64,000 nucleotides of DNA from Macrosoma leucophasiata (GCA_036365455.1 JAWQUS010000002.1:20000001-20064000); one strand, 5' to 3'; shown: positions 30,858 to 42,328, counted from the stretch's first letter. Notes: generated by a model from the sequence alone, not told the origin. A program made the numbers and translations.

Positions 30858-31174
30858 CTAACTGTGCCCGCGACTTCGTCCACGTGAGAATTTATGATTG
30901 TTCAGTATCTACCCGGACGAAGTCGTGAGTGCAGCTAGTATAAAAGTAGCTTAGGTTACTCCTTATTACATAAGCTATCTGCCAGTGAAAGTCCCGATAA
31001 AATCGGTTCAGCCGTTCCCGTGATTAGCGGGAACAAACAGACAGATAGACAAAAATTGAAAAAAATGTTGTTGTGGTATATGTACCGTGTACACATACAT
31101 GCATTTAGTAAAAGCGGTTATTTTTATGTTACAAACAGATACTCCAATTTTATTTATTTGTATACATGTATAGA
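30858..31174 (-). mobile_element. Non-autonomous Helitron, 317 bp
   Basis: In reverse orientation it starts TCTATACATGTATAC after an A and ends with CTAA-type termini (CTAACTGTGCCCGCGACTTC on the plus strand), flanked by A and T. The body contains GATAAAATCGGTTCAGCCGT. Close to the 3' terminus is an imperfect inverted second copy of that terminus (30911-30939). Confidence 0.68.
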
Positions 31175-31444
31175 TTCTGTGACGGAACTAAACATTCCTG
31201 GCGAATCGTAAATGTGTGCATGAATGTTTCTATCTATCCCTTGTAGCAAATCCATATGACAAGTGCATTTTTAGAACTTACTTACGTGTGAGAACACCCT
31301 ATTTGCCAACCGAGCAAATATAATTCTGTGGCCTTATGTTACCGTTTGAAGGATTCTCCGATCGCGAATTCATATAATATATGTTAAAGTAGATAGGGTT
31401 TTGTATCGCTATATAACCTTAATTATGAATGTGAAAGTATGGAT

Positions 31445-31756
31445 AACTGCCTCGGTAGCCTAGTGGTAGCAGGCCACTACTACTACGCTGAGGTCCTGGG
31501 TTCGATTCCCGGGTAGGGGGTTACCAGAGATAATGGTGAAAAAGCCTTTATCTCTGGTTCTATTGGGATTTTTCCATTTTCTGGAAATTTCCCAGTACCT
31601 CAAAGTTTGGTAATGTGCCCGGAGATGTCAACAGGCTCGCCACCTGTTACATGGGCCAAAACGTGACCGGCGAATCGTGGGTGTTTTGCATGTATGCTTG
31701 AATGCATGCATTTACCTCTGCCTACCCCTTCGGGGATTACAGGCGTGAAGTTACGT
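31445..31756 (+). mobile_element. SINE family G, full length, 11-bp duplication
   Basis: A 312-bp tRNA-headed SINE: A-box region GGTAGCCTAGTGGTAGCAGG, B-box GGGTTCGATTCCC, body with ACATGGGCCAAAACGTGACC, and end GGATTACAGGCGTGAAGTTA. Flanked by AAAGTATGGAT at 31434-31444 and 31757-31767. Confidence 0.9.
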
Positions 31757-31857
31757 AAAGTATGGATGATTGTTTCTTGCTCAAAGACACGAAATTTTGT
31801 ACATGGGTACATAGACATTTTATCCCGTTCAGGGGTTCCTAAGGGAATGTTTAAGTA

Positions 31858-31891
31858 CACGCGGACGAAGTCGCGTGCACATACATGCTAG
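31858..31891 (+). repeat. Helitron 3' terminus
   Basis: A short hairpin (CACGCG...CGCGTG) followed about ten bases later by CTAG and a T. The 5' end of this Helitron was not identified; SINE G at 31445 may lie inside it. Confidence 0.5.
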
Positions 31892-32667
31892 TATATAATA
31901 AATAATATTGAACCATAAAAATAAGTGGCAGTTGTTATCGCTGAAAATAGTTTATCGCTGTTAGCACGCTACCTATAGTCTGTGCTGTGCTGTGCTATAG
32001 TTGTGTGTGTGTCAATAAATAAAAAGATGTGTGTGATATGTCAATAATGATGGCATCATCACGCGAACCGAAAAACGTCAACTATATACCTAATGTGGAG
32101 CTGTGGGTGTAAGCGTATTTTTTTTTATTCTATCCTGCACGTAAAATGCAATATTTATACGTTTGTCTCATTTTGCTGATGCTTGTTCGTTTCTTCGAGT
32201 AGAATAAGTTTGAAGCCTAAACATGTTTTCAGCTCCATTAAAACAACCCATATAATGCGTCCAATTACTGTTACCACGATTGCCCGATGTTTTTCTTAAT
32301 CTTAACATATTACTGAGTACATCCAATGTTAACAGTAATATATTTTGAAAGGTTTAATTTAATTTGAGCGCCATTAAAATGTCTCCGTTAATCTTTAATT
32401 AATGATGTAAGTAGGTTAACACAACAAATGTTTATTACAGAAGTGCTCTTTCGCACGGCTACGGTCAATTTACAATTTTGCTCGAATAAACCGACGATTA
32501 TGCGCAGAACATTATAACATTCTGTCCAAATTAATTACATAGTTTATTTGATATTGACAGATAAGACTGTGATACTTTAAAGTCTGAGAACGAGAGAGAA
32601 TTACGATAGAAATTTATAATTAGAAATTTTAAACAAGTGAAGCTTTTTGAAACTATTTGAAACGTAA
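31892..32667. other. Unrecognised sequence
   Basis: AT-rich with a short GT-rich stretch near 32000. Nothing else seen. Confidence 0.4.
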
Positions 32668-32840
32668 ACGTAACATCACGCCTGTTATTCCCGAAGGGGT
32701 AGGAAAAGGTAAGTGCGTACATTCAAGCATACGTTAAAACAATCATGATTAGTCCGTTACGTTTTGGCTTATGTAACAGGTGGCAAGTCTGTTGACAACA
32801 ACGGGCACATTACCAAACTCCGAATTACTGGGACACTTTT
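32668..32840 (-). repeat. SINE family G, headless copy
   Basis: The 3' part of SINE G in reverse (GTTATTCCCGAAGGGGTAGG to ACCAAACTCCGAATTACTGG). The tRNA-like head is missing. Confidence 0.7.
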
Positions 32841-34305
32841 TCGGAGTTTTTAGAGAGAAAACTACCTATCATAAATACCGAACACATAGTAATGCTTGTA
32901 TTGTTCAGGAAAGATACATTTCAGAATGTTGGCACTATTAAAATTCAATAAATGTTTCTTTCTTTATTGTCAGACTGTCTACTCAGGTGGTGAGTGAAAC
33001 CACGAGAAAATACACAAGAGGTAGAATAAAACTCAATAAGAATAACTTTTAATTTGAAAAGGTACCTTTGTATTGAAAAGAATGGCCATTCTCTATTATG
33101 AGATGACGTATTCGTTTTTTCTTTTATATTTTTATGACGTGAAAGTGCTTAACAAGCGTACAATTAACATGCAGTCTATCTAATAGACAACTATGTACAT
33201 GAAAGTACATAAAAATTCAGTGATCTCAATGCTGATCTCTCTGTACCTCTAACCATATTAACATGATGCTTAAGTGGCCTTCGTGCAAATTACGCAGTTT
33301 TTGTTTGACTGATTTAGATGCACAGTGCGGTGAATTATTCTAAAGCTGAAATATTTTTATTGTTATTAAAATATCGGTCCCATATTACAGCAACACGCCT
33401 CTAACCCACGACTTAACTATGAGCAAACACGTCAACCCGTGAGGCCCACAGACGATATTCTATACGCCAGCGCAAATACTCATAATAGAATAGGGCAGTC
33501 GAGTCGAATGTCTCCGAGCATAGTGGGCAAACACCGACCTCCCCCGAGACAACCGATACTCGGCTAATATGAGCCAAACCACAGACCCGCGCCCGCGTCG
33601 CCCCCCACGTTCGACCACAACGTTGCTTCAAAACCATCCTTGCCTCTCACCACCCATACCTGAACCGAAATGAACGTTGTTCCAAGCGATAACCCTGCTA
33701 ACAGCCTTCGTGGTCTGATTATCCTAAGGTACGCTCCGAGTCCCTAACAACTTGGACACGAATTCAAGTTAACACTCCAACAAAGTAAGGTGGCGATATC
33801 CCACTCGACCCTCGCCTTTAGTTCCTGGTAACACAGACGAATATGCCGGAACAAGACACGCGTTGTTCTATTTGGTCTATTTACCTGCGATGTTTGCGCC
33901 GAGCGGTGTACGGTCGGCAAACAGTCGAGGAATTTTATTAACGAGCGCTGAACAAAGAACAATGCGTTTCTGGAAACATTTCACACTTGGATTTCGATAA
34001 GTTCCATTCGGTTCCACGAACGTGCTTGTGGTCGCTTTTATAATACTAACTTTACTCAGCTTGGCTAAGAGCAAAGAACAATAAATACAACAGCCCATCA
34101 ATATTGCCTTGGAGGTGTAGGTAGAGCCGAATGCATTATTACACCCACGTTTTTCCAGTTTTATTTAGATCCCCACGGATATTAATGGAAGACGAGGAGA
34201 TTAATTTGATTTATGTGGTACATCGTGGGTACATCCACCAATTCTGCGATGCAACGAATATAACTATGTCAGAATTAATCAGATATATTTCACGTATGTA
34301 CGTTG
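32841..34305. other. Unrecognised sequence with two GC-richer minus-strand frames
   Basis: Minus-strand frames at 33413-33637 and 33877-34101 lie in a GC-richer patch (33390-33960). The first contains CPLCSETFDSTALFYYEYLR, which looks like half of a C2H2-type finger and could be a retrotransposon relic. No complete domain was found. Confidence 0.35.
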
Positions 34306-34470
34306 TTTCAGCCGAATGATGTCCACTGCTGATACAAAGCTTCCCCATAAGGGGTATATGCCATAACCGCCACGCTAGGTATGCGGATTGGCGATCACAG
34401 TGGCGGTAGTTTTATCAACCAACTTGCGTTATTGCACTTAGTGTATTCTTCCAGTAGTAGAAAACTTACG
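34306..34470 (-). mobile_element. Internally deleted RTE derivative
   Basis: In reverse, this joins the RTE 5' region (through GCGTGGCGGTTATGGCATAT) directly to the last 50 bases of the element (CAGCAGTGGACATC then GGCTGAAA). The same junction, with CCCCTTATGGGG at the join, is present in 48140-48376. The 5' part is diverged. Confidence 0.7.
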
Positions 34471-34781
34471 TAACTGTATAATCGTGTATTTTTGTATTTG
34501 GCCTCTGATCCACAAGCCTTCCCATTCAAAATACAGATTGGCCGCGGGTTAAAACCAATAGTTCAGATTAGCAAAGCTTAAGTCTCGCTTGGCTCGCAAC
34601 CTGAATTTATGTGAGACCTTTTGTGTAGGTTTTGGTTGCTATAGGGTATCAAGCGAGCCTTTCTGAGATAAGGGCTTGTAAATGCTGAAGATTGTATCGC
34701 AATGTATGCGGCGATCGTGAATGTTGAGTTGAATGAGAAGTGGAACTTCATTGTGTTTTACTCGGTTTATTGGGTGATTTA
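34465..34781. repeat. Direct repeat, copy 1
   Basis: Shares most of its length with 35245-35602 (for example TAATCGTGTATTTTTGTATT and AAGCGAGCCTTTCTGAGATA). The starts are 780 bases apart. Not recognised as a known element. Confidence 0.8.
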
Positions 34782-34833
34782 GTGATGTCTAGATGATTTT
34801 AGTGTCTACCAAAAAAACATTTCATTGCAGTTT

Positions 34834-34924
34834 TTGTTACTACTGCTGGTGCTAAACGTAGATCTACAAACGTTAATTGGTTGCTACTGCTGGTGCGAAA
34901 TGTAGATCTACAAGCGTTCAATTG
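34834..34924 (+). repeat. Two-unit tandem repeat
   Basis: Two units of 47 and 44 bases sharing TACTGCTGGTGC and GTAGATCTACAA. Confidence 0.85.
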
Positions 34925-35081
34925 TACTGTAAGTGTATGACTTAATGTCTGATTCTATTTTTAGAATATGGATCTGAAAATAAAAACCGGAATTTTTAAG
35001 CGACTACTCGCGCTTCTGTCTGTTACATCCAATTCCCTTTAAAACCACTGGGTTGATTGAGTTTTTATTTATATAAATCTT

Positions 35082-35179
35082 AGGCTGGAGCGTCTTCTGC
35101 GCTCGCCGATTGCCGGTGAAGTAGACTAGTGCCGTCTCGAGACGTGCTGCCTACATAAGTCCGCCCTAAGAAAAAAAAG
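35082..35179 (+). repeat. Short repeat family H
   Basis: GCGCTCGCCGATTGCCGGTG, GAAGTAGACTAGTGCCGTCT, then CCTACATAAGTCC and an A-rich end. Confidence 0.65.
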
Positions 35180-35244
35180 ATGGCCAAAAACTGTAGGCCG
35201 CTCAAAATTTTTGTTCCAGCACAAAAAAACGAATCCCAAACAAT

Positions 35245-35602
35245 ACTTACCCAACTGCATAATCGTGTATTTTTGTATTTGGCCTCTGATCCCCAACAAG
35301 CCTTCCTTTTCAATGTACAGATTAGCCGCGGGTTAAAACCAATAGTTAAATGCCAGCCTTTAATTACATAGTGATTTCAGATTAGCAAGGCTTATGTCTC
35401 GCTTGGCTCGCAACGTAGATTTATGTGAGACCTTTTGTGTAGGTTTTGAATTATTGCTATCGGGTATCAAGCGAGCCTTTCTGAGATAAGGGCTTGTAAA
35501 TGCTGAAGATTGTATCGTAATGTATGCGACGATCGTGAATGTTGAGTTGGTGAATGAGAAGTGGAACTCCATTGTGTTTTACCCGGTTTATCGGCTGGTT
35601 TA
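35245..35602. repeat. Direct repeat, copy 2
   Basis: Longer copy of 34465-34781, with about 30 extra bases near 35345-35375. Confidence 0.8.
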
Positions 35603-35672
35603 GAAATTTCTTGCTGATTTTTTTTTCTGATATTGTTAGAAAAATAAATGTCTCCTCCCACAACGTTTTGAT

Positions 35673-35752
35673 CCGATCCTCGGCTTAAGGCGTTGTGGAC
35701 ATATGCGATGTGACTTATCTATCCCCCCACAACGTCCTAAGCCGAGGATCGG
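35673..35752. repeat. Hairpin with 26-bp arms
   Basis: CCGATCCTCGGCTTAAGGCG opens the left arm (35673-35698). The right arm is 35727-35752, with two mismatches and a 28-base loop. Confidence 0.85.
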
Positions 35753-35794
35753 ACACGCAGGGGCCTCCCTCAGGAAGATGAGTAAACTTATTTG

Positions 35795-35886
35795 GACTGA
35801 AAGCTTTTTCCGCTCGCTAATAGCCCAGTGAAGTAGACTAGTGTCGTCTCGAGACGAGTCGCCTACGTAAGTCCATTAAAAAAAAC
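35795..35886 (+). repeat. Short repeat family H
   Basis: CGCTCGCTAATAGCCCAGTG, GAAGTAGACTAGTGTCGTCT, then CGCCTACGTAAGTCC and an A run. Confidence 0.65.
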
Positions 35887-36754
35887 AGATCTCCAGACAT
35901 ATATGTATACACGGTGAAATTTTCATGGTTGTTTTTCTGCAGCGAAATGATTTTGTCTTAGTAATACCCCACAAATTATTACTCTGTATAGTAATTTAGC
36001 AATAAGTTTGAACAAGAAATAGATAAATTAAAAATAAACTTAACACGTAACCAAATAGCTTCATTTATTTACAATTAATTTTAATTTTGATTACAAAATA
36101 ACATTGGAATATAAACCGAGATTTTGGAAAGCGCCACACAGCAGTAAAAAAGCTGGTGCCAAAATGTATTGTAGCAAAGTTAACAAAGCGAATGTTGGCA
36201 CCTTTCTAGTTTCAAATTAGGGCTAACTGTCCAGAAAGTACGAAACTTAGTGTACAATGTATTTTAAAATGTTTTTTTCCGCATGCAGTTAGTTAAGGCT
36301 CCAGTTACGAAACTAGTGGGTGTGGGTTTTGAAATATCTGACACGGAGGTAAAATAGTTCATGGTTTATTATTATGACATGTCTCTAGTATTATGCAATA
36401 CAATTAAGCAACTACCAAAGTGTTCTCAAATTCTCGAGGTATAGTTACTATATTAGGTAATAATAAATATAAAAACTAATATAATAATTGTCTGTAATTA
36501 TTTCAAAAATAAATATTATATATATATAATATGGGCATACAGCAGACATTGAGTTCAACGTTTTCTGATTGCCTCGCAAAAAATGACATAAAACAACATT
36601 GTCCACAGGCCATTTTATCAGCGTAGAATGAATCCTCGTTTGCTATTTCATTAATGTAAAATAGTGTTTACCTAAACGAGTAATCTCTTTGCAAATATAT
36701 TGGCTCGATAGATTTTAGCATACATTACGTATCCATAGCCTTTTATATCCCATG
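35887..36754. other. Unrecognised AT-rich sequence
   Basis: No gene or repeat recognised; a TA run occurs near 36515. Confidence 0.4.
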
Positions 36755-37220
36755 GCATGTGGCAAACAAGAATGCAGTTCTCATGAATGGTATATGAATG
36801 CTGGGTTCAGGCTCACAGAGGTCGCTCTTAGGCAGATCATTAAATACTTGGGCTAAGAGCAGTTTGCGTTCGTCACTTGCCCAATGAAGTAGACGACGTG
36901 GCTGTCTCGATAACAACACAAAAACTGGAATGCAGATGCGTTGCCAGTCCCAATTCTTAAGTTATTTGCCCCTTGATAGAACTTATGATACCTACTATAA
37001 ACTGATATCCAACTGATAGGTAGGTTTTGACATACAGGGTTCTCCCAATTGCTTAAATAATTAGGCTATTAACCATTGACGATCGCCACTTGGCTATCTT
37101 GGCGGTGTGTCAGGACCGGGATATCTGGCGCTCCACAGGCAGAGAGTGCCTACTCCGTAAGGGACTTGGTGTGAAGATACATACATACATACATCTCATT
37201 AGGTAATGCGGTGGTGTTTG
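36755..37220 (-). repeat. Fragmented family A copy with a family H insertion
   Basis: Family A pieces in order at about 36757-36795 (GTGGCAAACAAGAATGCAGT), 36915-36960 (GAATGCAGATGCGTTGCCAG) and 37199-37220 (TTAGGTAATGCGGTGGTG). A family H relic (36852-36915) and other sequence lie between them, so the copy was broken by later insertions. Confidence 0.5.
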
Positions 37221-37520
37221 CGTCATGAGCAAAAGCCTAGATTTTTAAAGGGGAAATGACGTTAGCAGAATAATGACATTCTCTGCGCTTGCGCACTTAA
37301 CGTGTTTGTTTTTATACATTCAACGGATGTCCACACACTTTCTTTCGGAAAAGTTTGGGTAACAGCATGTGGGTCGCTCTGTGGAACGAATTACAGAATT
37401 TGTGTGTTCCAGTTTGACTACATTGTATTTACATGACATGTACGTTATTTGCTGCCTAAGGTAAATTCGACATGATGATAATACATTTATTTTTAAGTGC
37501 TGTATCTAAATAAGTTGAAT

Positions 37521-37825
37521 CGTAATTTCACGCCTGTAATCCGCGAAGGGGTAGGCAGAGTTGAATGCATGCATACATGCAAAACACCTACAATCCGCCG
37601 GTTACGTTTTAACTTTAACCTATGTGGCGAGCCTGTTGACATTTCTCGGTATACTATTACCAAACTCCGAGGTACTGGGAACACTACCAGAAAATTGAAA
37701 AGTCTCAATGGAACTAAATACAAAGTATTCACACCTTTACCTCTGAAAGTCCCCGAGCCGGGAATCGAACCCAGGACCCCAGCGTAACAGTAGTGGCCTG
37801 CTACCACTAGGCTACTGCGGCAGTC
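37521..37825 (-). mobile_element. SINE family G, near full length
   Basis: Reverse of the 312-bp unit with an intact B-box (GGGAATCGAACCC on this strand). AAGTT occurs on both flanks as a possible partial duplication. Confidence 0.78.
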
Positions 37826-37912
37826 AAGTTAACTAACACAAAGCGGATTACATTTTCTGCAGAGATTTATAGTGTTAAGTTCACAAGGACGCTGAAGCTC
37901 TTTATTTTTGGC

Positions 37913-38065
37913 TTCAGTAGTCTTGCAATAGCCAGCCACTACTGCTGCGCTGGGATCCTGGATTCGATTGCCGTTCAAGAAGCAAGTGCTTTAAGATTTT
38001 TTTTATATTTCTTGGAAGTTTCTCAGGATCTCGCTGGGAGTATGGTAATGTATTAGGTATCATCG
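37913..38065 (+). repeat. SINE family G relic
   Basis: TTCAGTAGTCTTGCAATAGC and CCTGGATTCGATTGCCG are a diverged G head, followed by part of the body. Confidence 0.5.
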
Positions 38066-38139
38066 AAGAAATGTCCGATCGTTCATGCCTGTGCCTTATT
38101 TGTGTAGTTAATAAAGAGTAATTAGTAGTTTTTGGATGG

Positions 38140-38463
38140 TTGGAATCTTCTTCGGTGGTACCTACCACAAAACACATGGTGCAAAAACTAACTTACGACA
38201 AGCAAAAGGATGTTTGGACTCAAAAGTATCAACGTATTGTACAGATACGTCGATACGATATATACGATCCACAGTTTTTACGTAGATTTCTACAGGATGC
38301 GGTGTTATTCAAACTGAAACTCAAAAATGTATTTAGTCACTTGGAAATAATAGAATTTGCTTGTGATAGGTCAAATTACAAAATTAAAAAGTAAAGCGAA
38401 TAACAACTGGTTTATTCCTGATACTTTGATTAATATGTCAAAGTTAACAAAATAAAATTAATA
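38140..38463 (+). pseudogene. Frameshifted linker of a CR1/L2-like LINE
   Basis: A segment reading NNWFIPDTLINMSKLTK in another frame (about 38395-38454) matches the style of the linker preceding the reverse transcriptase in CR1-group LINEs, so the long frame downstream has lost its beginning by a frameshift. The 84-codon frame at 38140-38394 may belong to it as well, less surely. The endonuclease region is absent. Confidence 0.5.
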
Positions 38464-40482
38464 ATGGTCCAAAAATACTTAATAATTAAAAAAGGTATCA
38501 ACAGAATATTCCATACTCTCTTTTATAAACGGCAAGACAAGAGTAGGCAGAGATTGTATGAACTTTATGGTGAAAGATCATATAATCATAGTAATTCTTT
38601 TAAACATTATGTTAAAATGTATTCAAAGATATTTAAAAAAGTGTGTGCCATAGCTAAGTCACTACATATTAAAAATAGAATAAAAAATTCAGCTAATAAA
38701 ATTAAAGCGACATGGAATGTCATTAATAGCGAAACTGGAAAATGTACTGAGCGCAACTCTGATTTTAATTTAATTATTGACAACGCACTCATTTCAACTG
38801 ACAAAGAAGTTGCCTCAGCATTCGAAACTTTCTTTGCCAATATTGCAGTTTCTACCACCGAAGACCTTATTTCTTCTCCTACCGTCGCTGAATCGTTATT
38901 ACTACATAGTGTAAAAGAAAGTAAATTTAAGTTTAATTTTAAGTTAGTAAGCACTGCAGATGTTATGCATGCTTTTAAATGTATTAAAATTAAGAATACT
39001 AGTGATTTATGGGGCATATCTGTAAAAATTGTACACTCAGTAATAGACATAATCGCACCATATTTAGCGACTATGTTTAACAACAGTATTGTAAGTGGTG
39101 TGTTTCCTGATTTAATGAAAAATAGTAAAGTTATTCCATTATTCAAATCCGGTAGTACAAGTGACCCCACAAATTTCAGACCCATTTCTGTGCTACCCAC
39201 GTTAAGTAAAATTTTTGAAAGGCTCATTTTAAATCAATTACTTTCACACTTCAATCGTTATAAACTTTTACATGTAAAACAATTTGGATTTACCAAGGGT
39301 TGTTCAACTACTGATGCAGGTGTTGAACTTGTCAAACACATTTTTGAAGCTTGGGAAGAATCACAGGATGCTCTAGGGGTATTCTGTGACTTATCCAAAG
39401 CATTTGATTGCGTCCAGCATGAAACATTGGTCAGAAAATTATACCACTACGGAATTCGAGATACCGCTCTCGAACTTATGACTTCATATTTAAGCTCGAG
39501 AACCATGTATGTTGATATAAATGGAACGAGATCTCCTGGCACTTCGATGGATATGGGGGTCCCGCAAGGCTCAATTCTGGGTCCATTTCTGTTTTTAGTT
39601 TATATTAATGACTTGCCATACATTGTTAACGATAATCAAGAAATGATATTATTTGCAGATGATACCTCTCTCATATTCAAAATGAAAAGGCAACAAGTAG
39701 CTTGTGACGATGTAAACAATGCCCTCTCTAAAATAGTACATTGGTTTAGTGCTAACAACCTACTGTTAAATAGTAGAAAGACAAAATGTATTAAATTTTG
39801 TACACCTAACGTTAAACAGGTTGCAACCAATGTGAAACTAAACGAGGAAGCATTGGAATTAGTAGACTCCACGGTATTTCTTGGCTTAACCGTGGATACA
39901 AAATTGCAGTGGGGTCCTCATATTTCCAATCTAGCCCGTAGACTAAGCTCCGCAGCGTTTGCGGTAAAAAAGATACGATCCTTAACTGACGTTGAGACGG
40001 CTCGATTGGTTTATTTTAGCTATTTTCACAGTATTATGTCCTATGGAATTTTACTATGGGGGCATGCCGCCGATGTCAACACCATTTTTGTTTTACAGAA
40101 AAGAGCTGTGCGTGCTATCTACGGGCTAAGTCCGCGAGTGTCTCTCAGAGATAAATTTAAGGAAATAAATATATTGACTGTAGCTTCGCAATACATTTAC
40201 GAAAATGTACTGTATGTACGTAAAAATATTAGCGAATTTCCTAGTAGAGCTAATGATTATATGAATACTAGGAACAAACACAAGTTGTCTGTGCACACAA
40301 CACGACTGCATAGGGTGAGTAATTCTTTTAGAGGTCAATGTATACGCTTCTTTAACAAAATACCTGAAGATGTTCAAAGTCTTTCGATTAATAAATTTAA
40401 GAAAGTTATCAAAAAACGCTTGTACATGTGCAACTATTATAAAACATGTGATTACCTTAATGACACTGCACCATGGGATTGA
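38464..40482 (+). CDS. CR1/L2-like LINE reverse transcriptase (5'-truncated ORF2)
   Basis: An uninterrupted 672-codon frame. The annotated ATG is likely internal, because linker sequence precedes it in another frame. The reverse transcriptase shows KVIPLFKSGSTSDPTNFRPI, QFGFTKGCSTTDA, FCDLSKAFDCV (first catalytic aspartate at 309), GVPQGSILGPFLFLVYINDL and the catalytic FADD at 397-400. A thumb-like C-terminal part follows (ILLWGHAADV, FFNKIPEDVQ). The endonuclease is missing, so this copy cannot act alone. An intact 2-kb frame in a truncated element suggests fairly recent insertion. Confidence 0.88.
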   Translation: MVQKYLIIKKGINRIFHTLFYKRQDKSRQRLYELYGERSYNHSNSFKHYVKMYSKIFKKVCAIAKSLHIKNRIKNSANKIKATWNVINSETGKCTERNSDFNLIIDNALISTDKEVASAFETFFANIAVSTTEDLISSPTVAESLLLHSVKESKFKFNFKLVSTADVMHAFKCIKIKNTSDLWGISVKIVHSVIDIIAPYLATMFNNSIVSGVFPDLMKNSKVIPLFKSGSTSDPTNFRPISVLPTLSKIFERLILNQLLSHFNRYKLLHVKQFGFTKGCSTTDAGVELVKHIFEAWEESQDALGVFCDLSKAFDCVQHETLVRKLYHYGIRDTALELMTSYLSSRTMYVDINGTRSPGTSMDMGVPQGSILGPFLFLVYINDLPYIVNDNQEMILFADDTSLIFKMKRQQVACDDVNNALSKIVHWFSANNLLLNSRKTKCIKFCTPNVKQVATNVKLNEEALELVDSTVFLGLTVDTKLQWGPHISNLARRLSSAAFAVKKIRSLTDVETARLVYFSYFHSIMSYGILLWGHAADVNTIFVLQKRAVRAIYGLSPRVSLRDKFKEINILTVASQYIYENVLYVRKNISEFPSRANDYMNTRNKHKLSVHTTRLHRVSNSFRGQCIRFFNKIPEDVQSLSINKFKKVIKKRLYMCNYYKTCDYLNDTAPWD

Positions 40483-40886
40483 AGCGATCGCTCCCAGGCT
40501 ATTTCGAAAACCTGTACTTTGGATTTACAGACTGTATTACATTTAAGTTTATATTCAAAAGAGCTGTACTGAGTTTCTTCAGTGGCGGAGTTCTTCTCAG
40601 TATTGACTGCCCTTGGAATTCTGCCAAGTGAATAACCTTTATTATGACGACCAAATTCATTCTTTCTCAGTTTATTTGGAAATGGGGAAATGGAGGAATT
40701 TGTAAATAATTGATGCTTTCCATATTATACAAAATTGTTCAGTGTCTATTTAATTTATTATGTATTTTTGATTATTATTAGTGGTTATTCACTCTAGGTT
40801 AGTTTAAAAAAAATGACGATGTAAAAGTGCTCTCCAGGAGCCTAATTATATGAAATAAATGAATAAACTGAATAAACTGAATAAAC
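40483..40886 (+). other. 3' UTR of the CR1/L2-like LINE with 9-bp tail repeats
   Basis: The 3' UTR ends in three copies of TGAATAAAC (40860-40886) rather than poly(A). Short tandem repeats at the 3' end are typical of CR1/L2-group elements. Confidence 0.75.
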
Positions 40887-41459
40887 CAATTTGGGTATAC
40901 AGAACACTTACATAAAGTTAGAAACGAAATTATTACTTAAACAGTTTTTTTTTTAATTATTATAAAACACAAAAGTGTTATCGAAATACATTCAAGAAAT
41001 TACAACAATAATTGAGTTAGGTTACTTGAATCTCGACGACATTTAATATAGTTTCCCTCATGCCTACCCTTCACTACCCACACATCCTGAATACATAATC
41101 GATAACTGTTGTTTTTCTTCCGTTGCTGATTCTTATAGACGACTATTAAATGTTATTCATGAGCAGCCGCCAATGGAAGCGCGCCATAAAAATAGGAACA
41201 GGTTGTTTATTCAGGACCCGTTGTCGGCTGTTTGGTAAGTGAATTTAGTTCAAACACTATTTAAATGGAGTTTTTACATCGCGAAATGGAATTTGTGTTG
41301 TGGAAGTATATTTGATTACCTTAGTGGTGTTTGCTAATGTAATCTTTGAGTTAGTGTGTTTAAGGCCTCAAAGTGAATTTCGTCTTTTATTTTGTTTGTA
41401 TGATGTAGGACTTAATGGACTTATGAAGTTTAAATTTACTTTATAGGTTCTTAATTTCT
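40887..41459. other. Unrecognised sequence
   Basis: AT-rich with T runs near 40945. Nothing else seen. Confidence 0.4.
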
Positions 41460-41640
41460 GAAGTGAGCTACAATATGGGGTTCTTCAAAAATGGCGTCAA
41501 AAGAGTCCTGCAGAGCTGGCAGCGTGTTGGCAACTGCCCTGGTGTTGCAAATGTTCATAGGCGACGGTGACCACATTCCATCAGGTGGCCCGTCTGCTTG
41601 TCTGTCCACCTAATTACATAGACGCATCAGGACAGGTGAC
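41460..41640 (+). repeat. Repeat family J
   Basis: GCGTGTTGGCAACTGCCCTG, GTGTTGCAAATG and CATCAGGTGGCCCGTCTGCT are landmarks shared with 45882-46000 and 51425-51560. It resembles a repeat that is widespread in Lepidoptera. Confidence 0.55.
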
Positions 41641-42065
41641 TAAAGACCGCGTCAGGACACGTGACCTGATCGTAAGACGGAGGGATAGTAGAGCGCCGGC
41701 GGTGGTGGTGGTCAAAAATACACAACGATAATATTCAAATTTTCACTTCTGCCGGCACTCCCGGAGAGCAAACCGTAGTGTTTTTTTACTGGCAGCAGAG
41801 CTGCAGTGTCAAAGCTGTATTGAACTTTACCTGTCACCTATTTGGGAACACGGAGTACCCGCAGATATGTGACCTGTGGTGGTTATTTAACTAATTACGT
41901 AGGTATCAATTTAATAGAAATACTTGGCTCTCCAAGCAACCATATTACAGGTAGCTACTGAAAGAATTAACTGACTTGCTTTAATATCATGTCTCAGTAC
42001 TTTTTAGGGTAGAAGAACTTTTTGGGCAGTTAAATTTCTGTATCGATATTTTTTAATGTCAAATA

Positions 42066-42328
42066 CTAGCTGCTTCGCTGTCCCGGCAAACTTCGTATTG
42101 CCTCACAATGAAATAATGTGTCAAAGGTTTGATATATACGGACTTTTTTAATGAGAAAATGTAATTGTGGTTTTTACTATTTCCCTATCATTTCTTCATA
42201 TTTTCTTACCTTTTAAACCTTCCCTGGACTTCCAAAAATCATTCAAAACCAAGATTAGCCAAATCGGTTTAGCCGTTCTCGAGTTTTAGCGAGACTAACG
42301 AACAGCAATTGATTTTTATATATGTAGA
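42066..42328 (-). mobile_element. Non-autonomous Helitron, another subfamily
   Basis: Starts CTAGCTGCTTCGCTGTCC and ends TTTTATATATGTAGA. The body contains ACCTTCCCTGGACTTCC and CGTTCTCGAGTTTTAGCGAG. The A/T flanks are less clear than in other copies. Confidence 0.5.

Noticed and set aside
31445..31520. Candidate tRNA-Gly-like gene
   Set aside because: It is the head of SINE G with a defined 312-bp unit and target-site duplication.
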